Virus record (IMG/VR): IMGVR_UViG_3300038701_002636
Span: 1-29,378 of that record
Length of the DNA stretch: 29,378 nucleotides
Origin: a virus
Strand: one strand, 5' to 3'
Of this stretch, positions 7,752 through 15,402 are shown one piece after another; within the stretch, counting starts at the first letter, position 1; each line of letters opens with the position of its first letter. The notes below the pieces were generated by a model. That model saw only the letters and a list, made by a program, of their open reading frames with translations. It was not told the origin of the DNA and did no database searches. Both the position numbers and the translations under genes were made by a program.

Positions 7752-8035
7752 ACTCCCACCATCGCTTCCGAAGCGATAAACACAAGCGCGCTGCCGTCCG
7801 CAAACTTGGCGGTGAAGCCGTCATAATAGTCACCCTCGCAAGAGGTGATTTCGTGTTTCCATTCATTGCGGATCGCGTCAGCGGCGATGCAGTGGGCTGC
7901 TGTATCGTATTTCACAGCGTCCCGGGGCTCGAACTCTGTGAACTGAGCCAAGTGCGCGATGGTGGTGGAATTGTCGCCGTCTGCCGGTCTAACGCTCAGG
8001 CGGCCTGTACTGTTGGCAAAGTCTGCAATCTGCAT
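7748..8035 (-). CDS. Small acidic phage protein, first of a leftward operon
   Basis: 95 aa, ATG at 8033-8035 with AAAGGA about 9 bases upstream. It is acidic, with conserved-looking aromatic and Cys residues in HEITSCEGDYYDGFTAKF. It ends with a hydrophobic strand (GSALVFIASEAMVGV). I do not recognise it. It is the first gene behind the leftward promoter with the TTAGGAAA dyad and overlaps the following gene by four bases. Confidence 0.62.
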   Translation of the reverse strand: MQIADFANSTGRLSVRPADGDNSTTIAHLAQFTEFEPRDAVKYDTAAHCIAADAIRNEWKHEITSCEGDYYDGFTAKFADGSALVFIASEAMVGV

Positions 8036-8084
8036 TGTCTGTGTCCTTTCGAGGTGTGGCCGGGTTTCCGTCCGGCATGTCCTG

Positions 8085-8113
8085 AACTTAGGAAATGCGC
8101 TTTCCTAAATCAA
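8085..8113 (-). promoter_or_regulatory. Leftward promoter with dyad operator in its spacer
   Basis: On the minus strand: TTGATT (8108-8113), 17-base spacer, TAAGTT (8085-8090). The spacer and edges form the perfect dyad TTAGGAAA-N5-TTTCCTAA (8088-8108). The same dyad core lies in the spacer of the rightward promoter 60 bases away. A bound protein would occlude RNA polymerase on both. Confidence 0.55.
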
Positions 8114-8146
8114 CCCCATATAGACATTTTTATTTCCGTTTGCGTG

Positions 8147-8175
8147 TTGACAGTGGAAACGTGCTTTCCTATCTT
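8147..8175 (+). promoter_or_regulatory. Rightward promoter with dyad operator in its spacer
   Basis: TTGACA (8147-8152), exactly 17 bases, TATCTT (8170-8175): a near-consensus sigma-70 promoter for the DUF3560 operon. GGAAA-N5-TTTCC (8155-8169) fills the spacer and repeats the core of the dyad at 8088-8108 with the same N5 spacing. Confidence 0.65.
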
Positions 8176-8233
8176 GAGTGCATCAAGGGCGACCGGAAAC
8201 CGCCCTATCACCACCCACGAAAGGACTGACACC

Positions 8234-9079
8234 ATGAACAGCTATGAACAGAAGCAAGAAGCCCGCCGCGCTCGTCTTGAGGCCGCAGCAGATCGCGCCG
8301 AAGCCCGCTCAAACACCCACTACGAACGCGCCGACCTGCGCGAAGAGAAGTCAGGCATCCCTCTCGGTCAGCCAATCCTTGTTGGGCACCACAGCGAGCG
8401 CCGCCATCGTCGCGCCATCGAGCGGGCAGACAATGCGATGCGCAAGAGCATCGAGGAGGACAAGCGGGCCAAGGAGCTGCGCGGCAAAGCCGCTTCTGTC
8501 GGTCTCGGTGGGATCTCCAGCGATGACCCCGACGCCGTGGACAAGCTGAAAGAGAAACTGGCGAAGGCCGAGAAATCCCAATCCGACATGAAAGCCATGA
8601 ACCGCGTTGTGCGCAAATGGAACAAGAAGGGCGTGACCCATGAGACGGAAGGAGCAGACTTTGACGCATACGCCGCCGCTCTGTCGGACATCAATCCCGC
8701 TTTCTCCCCGGCCGCTGCGCGTGAACTGATCAAGCCGCAGTGGGGCAATGCTGGCCCTATCGGCTTCGCCCCCTATCAACTGTCCAACAACAACGCGGAG
8801 ATTTCCCGGCTCAAGAAACGGATCGCCAGCCTTGAGAAGGCACGGGACAAAGAGACCAAGCACCACAGCTTTCAGGGCGTGTGTGATGTGATCGAGAACG
8901 TCGAGGAGAACCGGGTGCAATTCATCTTCGACGGCAAGCCCTCCGCCGAGGTGCGCGGCATCATGAAGAGTCACGGGTTTCGTTGGGCACCGTCTCAGGG
9001 CGCGTGGCAGCGTCAAATGACCGGCAACGCACTGTATGCCGCTCGGCTGGCTCTCCGGGAACTTGGCGTGGATCTCTGA
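8234..9079 (+). CDS. DUF3560 domain protein
   Basis: 281 aa. The start is ATG at 8234, preceded by AAAGGA; the open frame upstream runs through the promoter and is not coding. Residues about 1-75 match DUF3560: a charged helix (RRARLEAAADRAEARSN) then the signature SGIPLGQPILVGHHSE and HRR. The middle is helical. The end (EVRGIMKSHGFRWAPSQGAW) matches a C-terminal module often seen with DUF3560 and antirestriction-type mobile-element proteins. The biochemical role is not known to me; members sit on plasmids, integrative elements and phages. It is the first gene of an operon with a zinc-ribbon protein and a methyltransferase, which suggests early expression and a link to DNA modification or host defence (inference). 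Confidence 0.85.
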   Translation: MNSYEQKQEARRARLEAAADRAEARSNTHYERADLREEKSGIPLGQPILVGHHSERRHRRAIERADNAMRKSIEEDKRAKELRGKAASVGLGGISSDDPDAVDKLKEKLAKAEKSQSDMKAMNRVVRKWNKKGVTHETEGADFDAYAAALSDINPAFSPAAARELIKPQWGNAGPIGFAPYQLSNNNAEISRLKKRIASLEKARDKETKHHSFQGVCDVIENVEENRVQFIFDGKPSAEVRGIMKSHGFRWAPSQGAWQRQMTGNALYAARLALRELGVDL

Positions 9080-9153
9080 CGCATTGCAGCGCGCCCTTTC
9101 GGGGGCGCGTCACCATGCGCCGGAAACCGCATGACCAGCGAAAGGACGAGACA

Positions 9154-9939
9154 ATGAGCAACCTTGCAGAACACCACTCAGGTGACATTGGTATGAGATG
9201 CCCGACCTGCGAACACACAGGATCGTTCATGATCTGCGCGAACGTGTGGGGCATGCACACAGAAAACGGATTTGATGACGAACACGAGGATTTGCCCAAC
9301 TGCGACAGCGATTGGGACGGATACAGGGCGTGCATCTGCCCGAATTGCGGAAAGGAAGGAATTGTTGAGGAATTCTCTGATCATGCAGATATTGCGAAGC
9401 GCGTTGAGGCGCTGACAGCCATCGGACGCCTCGCGCACGAGCTGGGCGCGTCCATTGAGACCAGCGAGAACATCGACAATGCTCTTGCCTACTGCGCAGC
9501 CCGTCAGGAACGCATGGACGCCGTGCAACTGCGCACGCTGGACGAGGCGCGGGCCGATGCCAACGAGGACGCCGCAGAGCGCACAAGCAAGGCACTGTGC
9601 GAGGCGGGAGAATGTGACCACCCGGAATGCTGGAGCAAGGAATTCACCGTGCTGCTGGGTGTGTCTGTTCGGGTATATGGTCACGCGCGGGTTACGGCCA
9701 ACAGCGCCGCTGAAGCCGCTGAAATCGTTCGTGCATCTGCTACTGCGCAAACCGGACCATGGAACAGCGCAACGGATATCGACTGGTCAACAGCAAATGA
9801 ACCTTCGATTTTGCACGTCACCGACGAAGAAACAGGAAGCGAGGAAATTGGCACCGTCGATCTGAGCCTCGCAGACGATCCAAATTCGGTGATCAGCGCA
9901 GGCAGTCTAGCAGACTGGATCCGGAGGCAGGGCGCATGA
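9154..9939 (+). CDS. Zinc-ribbon-containing phage protein
   Basis: 261 aa from ATG at 9154, with AAAGGA upstream. Cysteines at the N-terminus (MRCPTCEHTG and CICPNCGKEG) form two CxxC pairs, a probable zinc ribbon. A helical, acidic middle follows. Residues about 175-200 hold another Cys/His cluster (CEAGECDHPECW). The C-terminal third looks beta-rich (FTVLLGVSVRVYGHARVTA), resembling small phage adaptor domains. The 3' end overlaps the methyltransferase start by four bases (ATGA). I do not recognise the family. Co-translation suggests it works with the methyltransferase. Confidence 0.7.
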   Translation: MSNLAEHHSGDIGMRCPTCEHTGSFMICANVWGMHTENGFDDEHEDLPNCDSDWDGYRACICPNCGKEGIVEEFSDHADIAKRVEALTAIGRLAHELGASIETSENIDNALAYCAARQERMDAVQLRTLDEARADANEDAAERTSKALCEAGECDHPECWSKEFTVLLGVSVRVYGHARVTANSAAEAAEIVRASATAQTGPWNSATDIDWSTANEPSILHVTDEETGSEEIGTVDLSLADDPNSVISAGSLADWIRRQGA

Positions 9940-10640
9940 GCCAGCTTTCCATGTTTCAACTGTTCGACGCGCACCCTGGCCGCCCGCTCAAGGTGCTGAT
10001 CGGGTGCGAACAATCCGGCGTGGTGCGGGACGCCTTCAACGCCCTTGGACATGACGCTTGGTCCTGCGACCTGCTGGCGGCCGAGCGCCCCACAAACCGC
10101 CATATCGTCGGCGATGTTCGCGACGTGATGATGTGGGACGATTGGGATCTGTTGGCGGTCATGCATCCGCCGTGCACCCGGCTTTGCAATTCCGGCGTTC
10201 GGTGGCTAACCACCCCGCCCCCGGGCCGAACCCTTGCCGATATGTGGCAGGAGCTGGACGAGGGCGCGGCGCTGTTCTCTGACGTTTGGAACGTGGAACA
10301 CATCCCAATGGTGGCAGTGGAAAACCCCGTGATGCACCGGCACGCTAAAGAGCGGATCCGCAATTTCAAACCCGCCGCCCAGAGCGTGCAGCCGTGGCAG
10401 TTTGGAACGGACGAGACAGGGCCGGACAACGAGAAGAAACGCACCTGCCTATGGCTGCGGAACCTGCCCAAACTGCGCGCCACCGGAACGCTCGACGGCA
10501 GCACCGCGAGGGACAGCGTGCACAAGGCCAGCCCGGGCAAAGATCGCTGGAAGGAGCGCAGCCGGTTCTTTCCCGGCCTAGCGGCGGCAATGGCAGACCA
10601 GTGGGGCGGCGCTGCGCAGCTTGCGTCCCATGCAGCCTGA
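9936..10640 (+). CDS. Cytosine-C5 DNA methyltransferase-like protein
   Basis: 234 aa, shorter than most Dcm-type enzymes (over 300 aa). Motifs: KVLIGCEQSGVVRDAF near residue 20 is motif I (AdoMet binding) in the phage variant; MHPPCTRLCNSG with C80 is the PPC catalytic motif IV; VAVENP near 128-131 is motif VI; and FPGLAAAMADQWGG near the end resembles motif X. No long target-recognition domain is visible between the later motifs. Expected activity is methyl transfer to cytosine C5 in phage DNA, giving protection from host restriction or regulating its own genome. The missing recognition domain makes a broad-specificity or non-standard cytosine-modifying enzyme possible. No cognate restriction enzyme is seen nearby. 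Confidence 0.75.
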   Translation: MSQLSMFQLFDAHPGRPLKVLIGCEQSGVVRDAFNALGHDAWSCDLLAAERPTNRHIVGDVRDVMMWDDWDLLAVMHPPCTRLCNSGVRWLTTPPPGRTLADMWQELDEGAALFSDVWNVEHIPMVAVENPVMHRHAKERIRNFKPAAQSVQPWQFGTDETGPDNEKKRTCLWLRNLPKLRATGTLDGSTARDSVHKASPGKDRWKERSRFFPGLAAAMADQWGGAAQLASHAA

Positions 10641-10749
10641 TTTGACGACTCGGGCGATTGGCTCGATATGGATTGGAAACTAGGTGCCCCGCGTCATCCT
10701 CTTGCGAGGCGGAAACAGACGCGGGGCGTGCCACGAAAGGAACGAGGCC

Positions 10750-11028
10750 TTGACCAACTATTCTGAAATGAGCCCCGAAGCAAGGTTTGCCGAAATCAAC
10801 CGGCTCGCAACCCAACTGTTCGAAACTGAACGCTGGAAAACCTCTTTCGCCGACCGCTATGGGATCAAACGGCAGACGGTGGGAGGCTGGATGCGCGAGG
10901 GCGCGCCGGTCTGGGCATGTGTAGCGCTGGCAGATGCCGTTGCTGCAAAGAACTGGCAGACCGTGCGCGCCGCGGTGCTGGAGGCCGAGGGCGCTACCTC
11001 TGCCGCCTCCGCTCCCGCTCAAGCCTGA
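10750..11028 (+). CDS. Small helix-turn-helix DNA-binding protein
   Basis: 92 aa using a TTG start at 10750 that has AAAGGA 8 bases upstream. ATG at 10768 is an alternative (86 aa). Residues about 30-60 (WKTSFADRYGIKRQTVGGWM) form a clear helix-turn-helix like that of Cro/YdaS-type phage proteins. A helical stretch and Ala-rich tail follow. It lies 109 bases after the methyltransferase gene and converges on the XRE gene with a 35-base overlap. It may be a regulator of the divergent promoters at 8085-8175 (inference). Confidence 0.65.
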   Translation: MTNYSEMSPEARFAEINRLATQLFETERWKTSFADRYGIKRQTVGGWMREGAPVWACVALADAVAAKNWQTVRAAVLEAEGATSAASAPAQA

Positions 11029-11485
11029 AACGCCGCTGGCGGGCGCCCTGCTGCCTGCGGCTCTCCGCCACTACCCGCCGGGTGTAGGCGGGCAAATGCG
11101 TGGGGCGGAAAACCAGCTCATACCCCAAGGACAGCGCCCATTCGATCAGCACCTGACTGTTCGGGATCTTGGTGTGCTCGTCCTTCTCCATCTTGGCCAG
11201 GTGATCCGTGGCCATGCCAGCAAGCTCCTCGACCTCGCGGATCGTCAGACCAAGCCCCTCACGCCGCGCGCGCAGCAGGCAGCGAATGTCGTCATACTGC
11301 GCGATCGGGAGGTCAATCAGGTCGCGGCGCTGGCCGGGATCGACCTTCGGAACGTGGCCACCCTGTTTCAACTTGGCGCGCAAAGAACAGCCAGCCGCCG
11401 GGCACTTGCAGATCGCGTCTGCCTCGCTGACACGCTCGATATGCCAACCCGCTTCCTCTAGCTGTTTCAGGAACTTGGCGTCCAT
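10994..11485 (-). CDS. XRE-family transcriptional regulator
   Basis: 163 aa, last gene of the replication operon; ATG at 11483-11485 shares one base with the preceding stop (TAATG). Residues about 68-110 form the XRE HTH (RCLLRARREGLGLTIREVEE then LAGMATDHLAKMEKDE). The N-terminal part has a small Cys cluster (CKCPAAGC) that could bind zinc. The C-terminus is strikingly basic (RRQQGARQRRFRLERERRRQR). The 3' end overlaps the convergent HTH gene. It may repress the replication operon or the neighbouring rightward genes. Confidence 0.8.
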   Translation of the reverse strand: MDAKFLKQLEEAGWHIERVSEADAICKCPAAGCSLRAKLKQGGHVPKVDPGQRRDLIDLPIAQYDDIRCLLRARREGLGLTIREVEELAGMATDHLAKMEKDEHTKIPNSQVLIEWALSLGYELVFRPTHLPAYTRRVVAESRRQQGARQRRFRLERERRRQR

Positions 11486-11721
11486 TATCTGCCCTCGATA
11501 TCCGCGATCATGTATTTCTTGAGGTTTACGATGTGCAGGAACATCAGCCCTCCCTCATCGGGCTTCTGCTTCAACTCCTGCACCAGCTCATTCACGTTGT
11601 GGGTTTTGGTCCAGCTAAGCACCGTGTCCCGCTCTTCTTCGGCCACCTGATCGACCTCCTCGACGGTGGTGCAGGCCCACAGCCGCGCCTTGATCCGGTT
11701 GGCTTCCTCTAGCGTGGTCAC
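11485..11721 (-). CDS. Small helical phage protein
   Basis: 78 aa. I chose GTG at 11719-11721 because GGGAG lies 8 bases upstream and the GTG overlaps the previous stop as GTGA. ATG at 11736 (83 aa) is the alternative. The sequence is almost entirely helical and charged (TTLEEANRIKARLW, VDQVAEEERDTVLSW), ending in KKYMIADIEGR. I do not recognise it. Its place between DnaB and the XRE regulator suggests a replication accessory. Confidence 0.6.
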   Translation of the reverse strand: MTTLEEANRIKARLWACTTVEEVDQVAEEERDTVLSWTKTHNVNELVQELKQKPDEGGLMFLHIVNLKKYMIADIEGR

Positions 11722-11897
11722 TTTGAGCGCTCCCATTGCTCTTTGAGGCGCGCGCGCCATCCCTTCGGAGGTGGCCAAGACACTCCCCAATTCTGCAGGG
11801 TCTCGCGCTTCCAGCCTCCAGATTGAGTTTTCGCCTTTTCCACCTCATCAGGTGATGGAATAGAACGGTTCGCGTTTTCAGTTTTCTGGTCAGCCAT
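11718..11897 (-). CDS. Small phage protein with WGVxWPPPKGW motif
   Basis: 59 aa, ATG at 11895-11897 overlapping the DnaB stop by four bases. The C-terminal half carries NWGVSWPPPKGWRARL, a Trp/Pro-rich motif seen in small proteins of other alphaproteobacterial phages and prophages. The N-terminal half is polar. The 3' end overlaps the next gene as GTGA. Function unknown. The conserved motif and coupling make it a confident gene despite its size. Confidence 0.72.
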   Translation of the reverse strand: MADQKTENANRSIPSPDEVEKAKTQSGGWKRETLQNWGVSWPPPKGWRARLKEQWERSK

Positions 11898-13312
11898 CAG
11901 AACGCGATCCTTTCCTGCCCGTCATCCAGATCCCAGAAACGGTTCACGGAGAGGTCACAGCCAACGGTCACGGAGCCAATCTCCCCCATGCGCGCCTTTC
12001 CGATGATGATTTCCGCCTTGCCCTTCCATTGCTCGTATTCGGCTTCCCAATCCGCCCTGTCGGCTGGATCGCTAGGCACTGTGCACCGTGGAGGGGTCAG
12101 GAAGTATTGGGGCCGGAACACAAACAGCACATTGTCCGGCGCCATTTCGAGATCCCCGGAGCCGCGCAGGTGCGGCAGCCCGGGCCGCGCCTGTGGCCAC
12201 TGATCCCATTTTTCCAGCTTGGCTAGTGTCCGGTCGACCTGAGCCAGCGCCAGCACATGACAATCGAGCTGCTTCGCCACCTGCTTCAGATCATTTGCCA
12301 CCTGAGACAGGCGCACCACCGCGCTCTCGCCCCTGCCGCGCACCAACTGGATGTAATCGATCACCAGAAGTTTCAGCTTCAGGCCACGCTGCTCCATTTT
12401 GCGGGCGACCTTCTTGCCCTCAGAAAGGATCGCCGGGACGTCGCGCACTTTCTCCGAAAACACCTCAATCGGCAGATCTTGCTGCTGTTTCGCGGTCTCG
12501 ATCACCGTGCGGAAGGACTGCTCTGACATGGCGCGGTCATAGGTGTTGTAGGCCAGACCGGATTCCATGCTGTTCAACCGCTTGGACAGATCCTGCTCCG
12601 GCATTTCCAAGGACGCGAACCCCACGCCCTGACCGGCCCTAGCCGCCGAATGCGTGATATGCAGCGCCAAGGCAGTTTTCCCCATTGAGGTACTGCCAGC
12701 CAGCAGCGTGTAGTGCTGAGAATTCAGGGAGATTTCGTCATCCAGCGTCCGCAGCCCCGTCACCACACCGATGCGCCGTCCTTCTTTGACCTCGTGCATT
12801 TCCTCAATCATGAGCGTTTGAGCCTTCATGAACGACATGGTGCGAGGCTCTGCAGAAAGCTCCGCCCGCTCCATCATCATCAGCTCGACCTCTGCGGCCG
12901 CATCATCTGCGGCGCGGCCGGTGCGCAGATCCTCTGCCAGCTGCTCAAACCGCCCAGCCAGTGTCCGGCGCTGATACATTTCGGCGATATCGAGCGCATA
13001 ATCCTTGGCGGCAAACCCCGAAATACTGCCTGCCATAAGCCTGGCCAGATACCTTGCGCCGCCCAAGGTTTGCAGCGCCTCATGCGAAGCCAGATCAGCT
13101 GCCAGCGTGATCGGTGTCACCACATGGTCGCGCTCGATCCGCGCAGCCATGTTTTTCCAGATCGCGGCGTGCGTGTGTTCAAAGAAATGCTCCTCGCGCA
13201 CGATCACACTCACGTCGTGATATCGCTCATTTTGGGACAGAACCGCCCCAATCAATTGCTGTTCCAGTTCTGGCGACTGCGTTGATGTCGAGATAGATGC
13301 CTGAGTGTTCAT
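11897..13312 (-). CDS. dnaB: Replicative DNA helicase, DnaB family
   Basis: 471 aa, full length for DnaB. The N-terminal domain (residues about 12-120; PELEQQLIGAVL, FFEHTHAAIW, LGGARYLARL) binds primase and forms the collar. The C-terminal RecA-like ATPase has Walker A GSTSMGKT at 206-213, SLEMPEQDLSKRL, and Walker B VIDYIQLV near 318, then the LKQVAKQLDCHVLALAQVDR segment typical of DnaB. It unwinds the fork as a hexamer on phage replication. The ATG overlaps the initiator stop (ATGA), the usual lambda O-P-like pairing of initiator and helicase or loader. The phage therefore brings its own helicase instead of loading the host's. Confidence 0.95.
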   Translation of the reverse strand: MNTQASISTSTQSPELEQQLIGAVLSQNERYHDVSVIVREEHFFEHTHAAIWKNMAARIERDHVVTPITLAADLASHEALQTLGGARYLARLMAGSISGFAAKDYALDIAEMYQRRTLAGRFEQLAEDLRTGRAADDAAAEVELMMMERAELSAEPRTMSFMKAQTLMIEEMHEVKEGRRIGVVTGLRTLDDEISLNSQHYTLLAGSTSMGKTALALHITHSAARAGQGVGFASLEMPEQDLSKRLNSMESGLAYNTYDRAMSEQSFRTVIETAKQQQDLPIEVFSEKVRDVPAILSEGKKVARKMEQRGLKLKLLVIDYIQLVRGRGESAVVRLSQVANDLKQVAKQLDCHVLALAQVDRTLAKLEKWDQWPQARPGLPHLRGSGDLEMAPDNVLFVFRPQYFLTPPRCTVPSDPADRADWEAEYEQWKGKAEIIIGKARMGEIGSVTVGCDLSVNRFWDLDDGQERIAF

Positions 13313-14232
13313 GACGCCCTCCGCATCTTGGCCAGCCAGTGGGCCGCAACGGCGTTAGGCTCACCGTTCTCCAGCATTGAGCGCGGGCAGTTGCCGGATT
13401 GAAGCTGATTGCGCTGAGACTGTGTGAGGTCATCCCAGCGATAGGATTTCTCACCATCCTGGACGAACGGCTCCCATCCCGGCTGGCGCAACCACGGCAA
13501 CGGCCCCTTCAGGTACTGCGGATCCGAAACCGAACGGATGTAGGCGCGTGTCGCCGCATTGAGAGCCTGCGGGCTGATCTTTTCTGCCTTCGGGTGCTTC
13601 CCGGTGCAGGCCTGGGTGTAGACCTTCAGGCAGTCGGCCTTGCCCGTCTTGCGGAAATGCTTTGGCCAGATCTGTTTCCAGAATTCAGCGAACCCCTGCT
13701 CGATCTCATTCTGCAGCCGGTTCTTTGCCTTCACCGCCTCGGGATCTTCTGCCGTTTCATTCTCTGCTGAGAAAAGATCATCAGCGCGGCCACGCGCGTT
13801 TTTATTATCTGTTTTTGAATCTGGTTTACTATCTGGTATTGGTTGGGGATTTTCCCCCAATGGGTTGGGGTCTGATCCCCCATCCGTTGGGGATTTTTCC
13901 CCAACGGGCCAACTGGCTGAGATCACCGGAGCATACCAGTTCGTTTTGTCAAAACCTGCCTTGTTGTAGTTGCCCTTTTTTAGCAAACCGACGCTAACCA
14001 GCTTATCCAAAGCTGTCCTGATCTGATCAGCCGTAAGATACGAAAATTGCTCCGAAAAAGCGCTACGGCTGTTGAACGTCCACCAGTAGCCATCATGCCA
14101 ATACTCTCGGCCATGCTTCTTGTTTCGGTTGTTCATGTTGTGCTCTGCCCAGAACACAATGTTCTGGTACACCACCGCAGCATTGGCGCCGACTTTCTCG
14201 GCGATAACCGGATCAAAACTGTGAAGGCTCAT
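13309..14232 (-). CDS. Phage replication initiator (lambda O-like layout)
   Basis: 307 aa. ATG at 14230-14232 is chosen because GGAGG lies 8 bases upstream; the GTG at 14247 precedes that site. Residues 1-105 form a winged-helix domain of phage replication proteins (GYWWTFNSRSAFSEQFSYLT ... DQIRTALDKLVSVGLLKKG). Residues about 107-155 are a low-complexity Pro/Asn/Asp linker. The C-terminal domain (residues about 175-300) holds GFAEFWKQIWPKHFRKTGK and LPWLRQPGWEPF, as in other phage replisome organisers. The linker-coding DNA contains three TTGGGG-N6-CCCCAA iterons. This matches the arrangement in phage lambda, where the origin lies inside gene O. The next gene is dnaB. Confidence 0.8.
   Translation of the reverse strand: MSLHSFDPVIAEKVGANAAVVYQNIVFWAEHNMNNRNKKHGREYWHDGYWWTFNSRSAFSEQFSYLTADQIRTALDKLVSVGLLKKGNYNKAGFDKTNWYAPVISASWPVGEKSPTDGGSDPNPLGENPQPIPDSKPDSKTDNKNARGRADDLFSAENETAEDPEAVKAKNRLQNEIEQGFAEFWKQIWPKHFRKTGKADCLKVYTQACTGKHPKAEKISPQALNAATRAYIRSVSDPQYLKGPLPWLRQPGWEPFVQDGEKSYRWDDLTQSQRNQLQSGNCPRSMLENGEPNAVAAHWLAKMRRAS
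13799..13904. other. Putative phage replication origin (iterons inside initiator gene)
   Basis: Three dyads of form TTGGGG-N6-CCCCAA lie at 13843-13860, 13865-13882 (one mismatch) and 13887-13904, with an exact 22-base period. An AT-rich block (13799-13842) borders them. The DNA codes for the linker of the initiator. Iterons plus adjacent AT-rich DNA inside the initiator gene is the lambda ori design. Initiator binding is inferred. Confidence 0.65.
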
Positions 14233-14513
14233 TGATAGAACCTCCACTCAACGCGGTAGTTTTCAAAAACGAAAAACTGTGTCTCCGCCAGATCGTTGAT
14301 GAACTCCCGCTGCATCGCCAGCGTGGAGATTGCCCTCTTCGCATCTTTCTCTGCCATACCGCTCTGAACGAAGGTTGCTAGATCAGCTGCAAACAGGTGA
14401 CCTGCTGGGCAATCCGCCATTACCATCAGCACCCTGAACTCGGCATCGGTAAGTTGCGGCCCGAGCTTGGCCGCCATCGCTCCGCCTATCGTGCTTGAAA
14501 CGTGGTCTCTCAT
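14229..14513 (-). CDS. Small winged-helix-like phage protein
   Basis: 94 aa, coupled by ATGA overlaps to both neighbours. Residues about 20-80 (LTDAEFRVLMVMADCPAGHL ... ATFVQSGMAEKDAKRAISTL) have the helix pattern of a winged helix-turn-helix. The end is beta-like (TQFFVFENYRVEWRFYQ). Its place directly before the replication initiator suggests a role in replication or its control. I do not recognise a named family. Confidence 0.65.
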   Translation of the reverse strand: MRDHVSSTIGGAMAAKLGPQLTDAEFRVLMVMADCPAGHLFAADLATFVQSGMAEKDAKRAISTLAMQREFINDLAETQFFVFENYRVEWRFYQ

Positions 14514-14845
14514 CGCTCGATCTCCTCAGTTTTTTCTTGTGGAAATTCTTCAAGGCCCACCTCACCCAAGAGGAACAGGCCGTGGTGCGTCCGGACGTGG
14601 TGCCCGGGCTCTAGAATGGTGATGACGTAGCCGGTGACGCCGCAGCAGATCACAAAGCGCGTCTGACCGTCGGAAAGCTTGAAGCGGTAAAGCTCCCTCA
14701 GACCGTCACCCGGCAGCGACGTCAGGAACTGCACCACATCATGCCGGCGGTTCTTGACGGCCCAATTCAGCCCCCGGATCAGAACCCCCGGGCAGATACC
14801 GGGACAGCGCTCCAGCGCGCGTTGCAGCGCGTGACAAGACTTCAT
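14510..14845 (-). CDS. Small phage protein of the replication operon
   Basis: 111 aa from ATG at 14843-14845, which overlaps the RuvC-like gene's stop (ATGA). The N-terminal half is basic and cysteine-containing (KSCHALQRALERCPGICPG). The C-terminal half is beta-rich (FVICCGVTGYVITILEPG) with an acidic, helical end. The longer open frame upstream lies within the previous gene and is rejected. Family not recognised. Confidence 0.62.
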   Translation of the reverse strand: MKSCHALQRALERCPGICPGVLIRGLNWAVKNRRHDVVQFLTSLPGDGLRELYRFKLSDGQTRFVICCGVTGYVITILEPGHHVRTHHGLFLLGEVGLEEFPQEKTEEIER

Positions 14846-15402
14846 CCGAACAGCCCCCCAACTGGCGCGGCCTGGAACCCCTTGACCTGCGTTGCGCAGG
14901 CCCAATCCCACAGCGCCATGGCGTCTGCCTCGTCCAGCGTCTCAGGATCCCACTTGAGGGATCGGCACCGCTGCGCCACCAGACGCTTGATCGCTTTTTT
15001 CGCCTCTGCCTTTTTGAGGGTCGGGAAGTCGGCGGCCCGGTACGCCTTGCCGAGGAAGTGCTTTCGCACAGTGGCCTCGTGAGACGTAATGCACTTGACG
15101 CCGCGGTTGGCGGCACAGCCCCGGATGCAGGCCACAAGCCCGATCAGGTAGGCATTGGCCTCTCGCCCACCAATGGGGGCCTCGATCACGATCAGATCCG
15201 GCTTGCTCTTGGCGATAAGGCCATGGGTCAGCTGCAACACATTGGAAAACCGCTGTGCATCCAGCCGATCCTTGTCCTCCTTGGTCATACGCCCGCCCTG
15301 GGGCGCCTCACCAAGGTTGACAGTCCATGCGCGGGGGATTGCGCCGGGAGACCCGACGCAAAGCCCTGTGTTTGTGGCAACATCCATCGCGAGGATCTGC
15401 AT
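14842..15402 (-). CDS. RuvC-like Holliday junction / branched-DNA nuclease
   Basis: 186 aa, ATG at 15400-15402, one base overlap with the stop of the previous gene (TGATG). The RNase-H-like layout of RuvC is visible: D7 in MQILAMDVATNTGLCVG, E74 in DLIVIEAPIGG, then the C-terminal acidic pair E158/D160 in LDEADAMALWDWA. RuvC-type enzymes cut four-way junctions and are used by phages to resolve branched replication products before packaging. Length matches bacterial RuvC and phage homologues. Early placement in a replication operon supports this role. Confidence 0.8.
   Translation of the reverse strand: MQILAMDVATNTGLCVGSPGAIPRAWTVNLGEAPQGGRMTKEDKDRLDAQRFSNVLQLTHGLIAKSKPDLIVIEAPIGGREANAYLIGLVACIRGCAANRGVKCITSHEATVRKHFLGKAYRAADFPTLKKAEAKKAIKRLVAQRCRSLKWDPETLDEADAMALWDWACATQVKGFQAAPVGGLFG

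Noticed and set aside
12088-12642. 184-codon plus-strand frame over dnaB
   Set aside because: It is an Arg/Pro-rich shadow of the helicase gene on the opposite strand.
13843-13904. CRISPR-like repeats
   Set aside because: The three repeats are 18-bp dyads separated by 4 bases with no spacers and lie inside a coding gene; an origin fits better.
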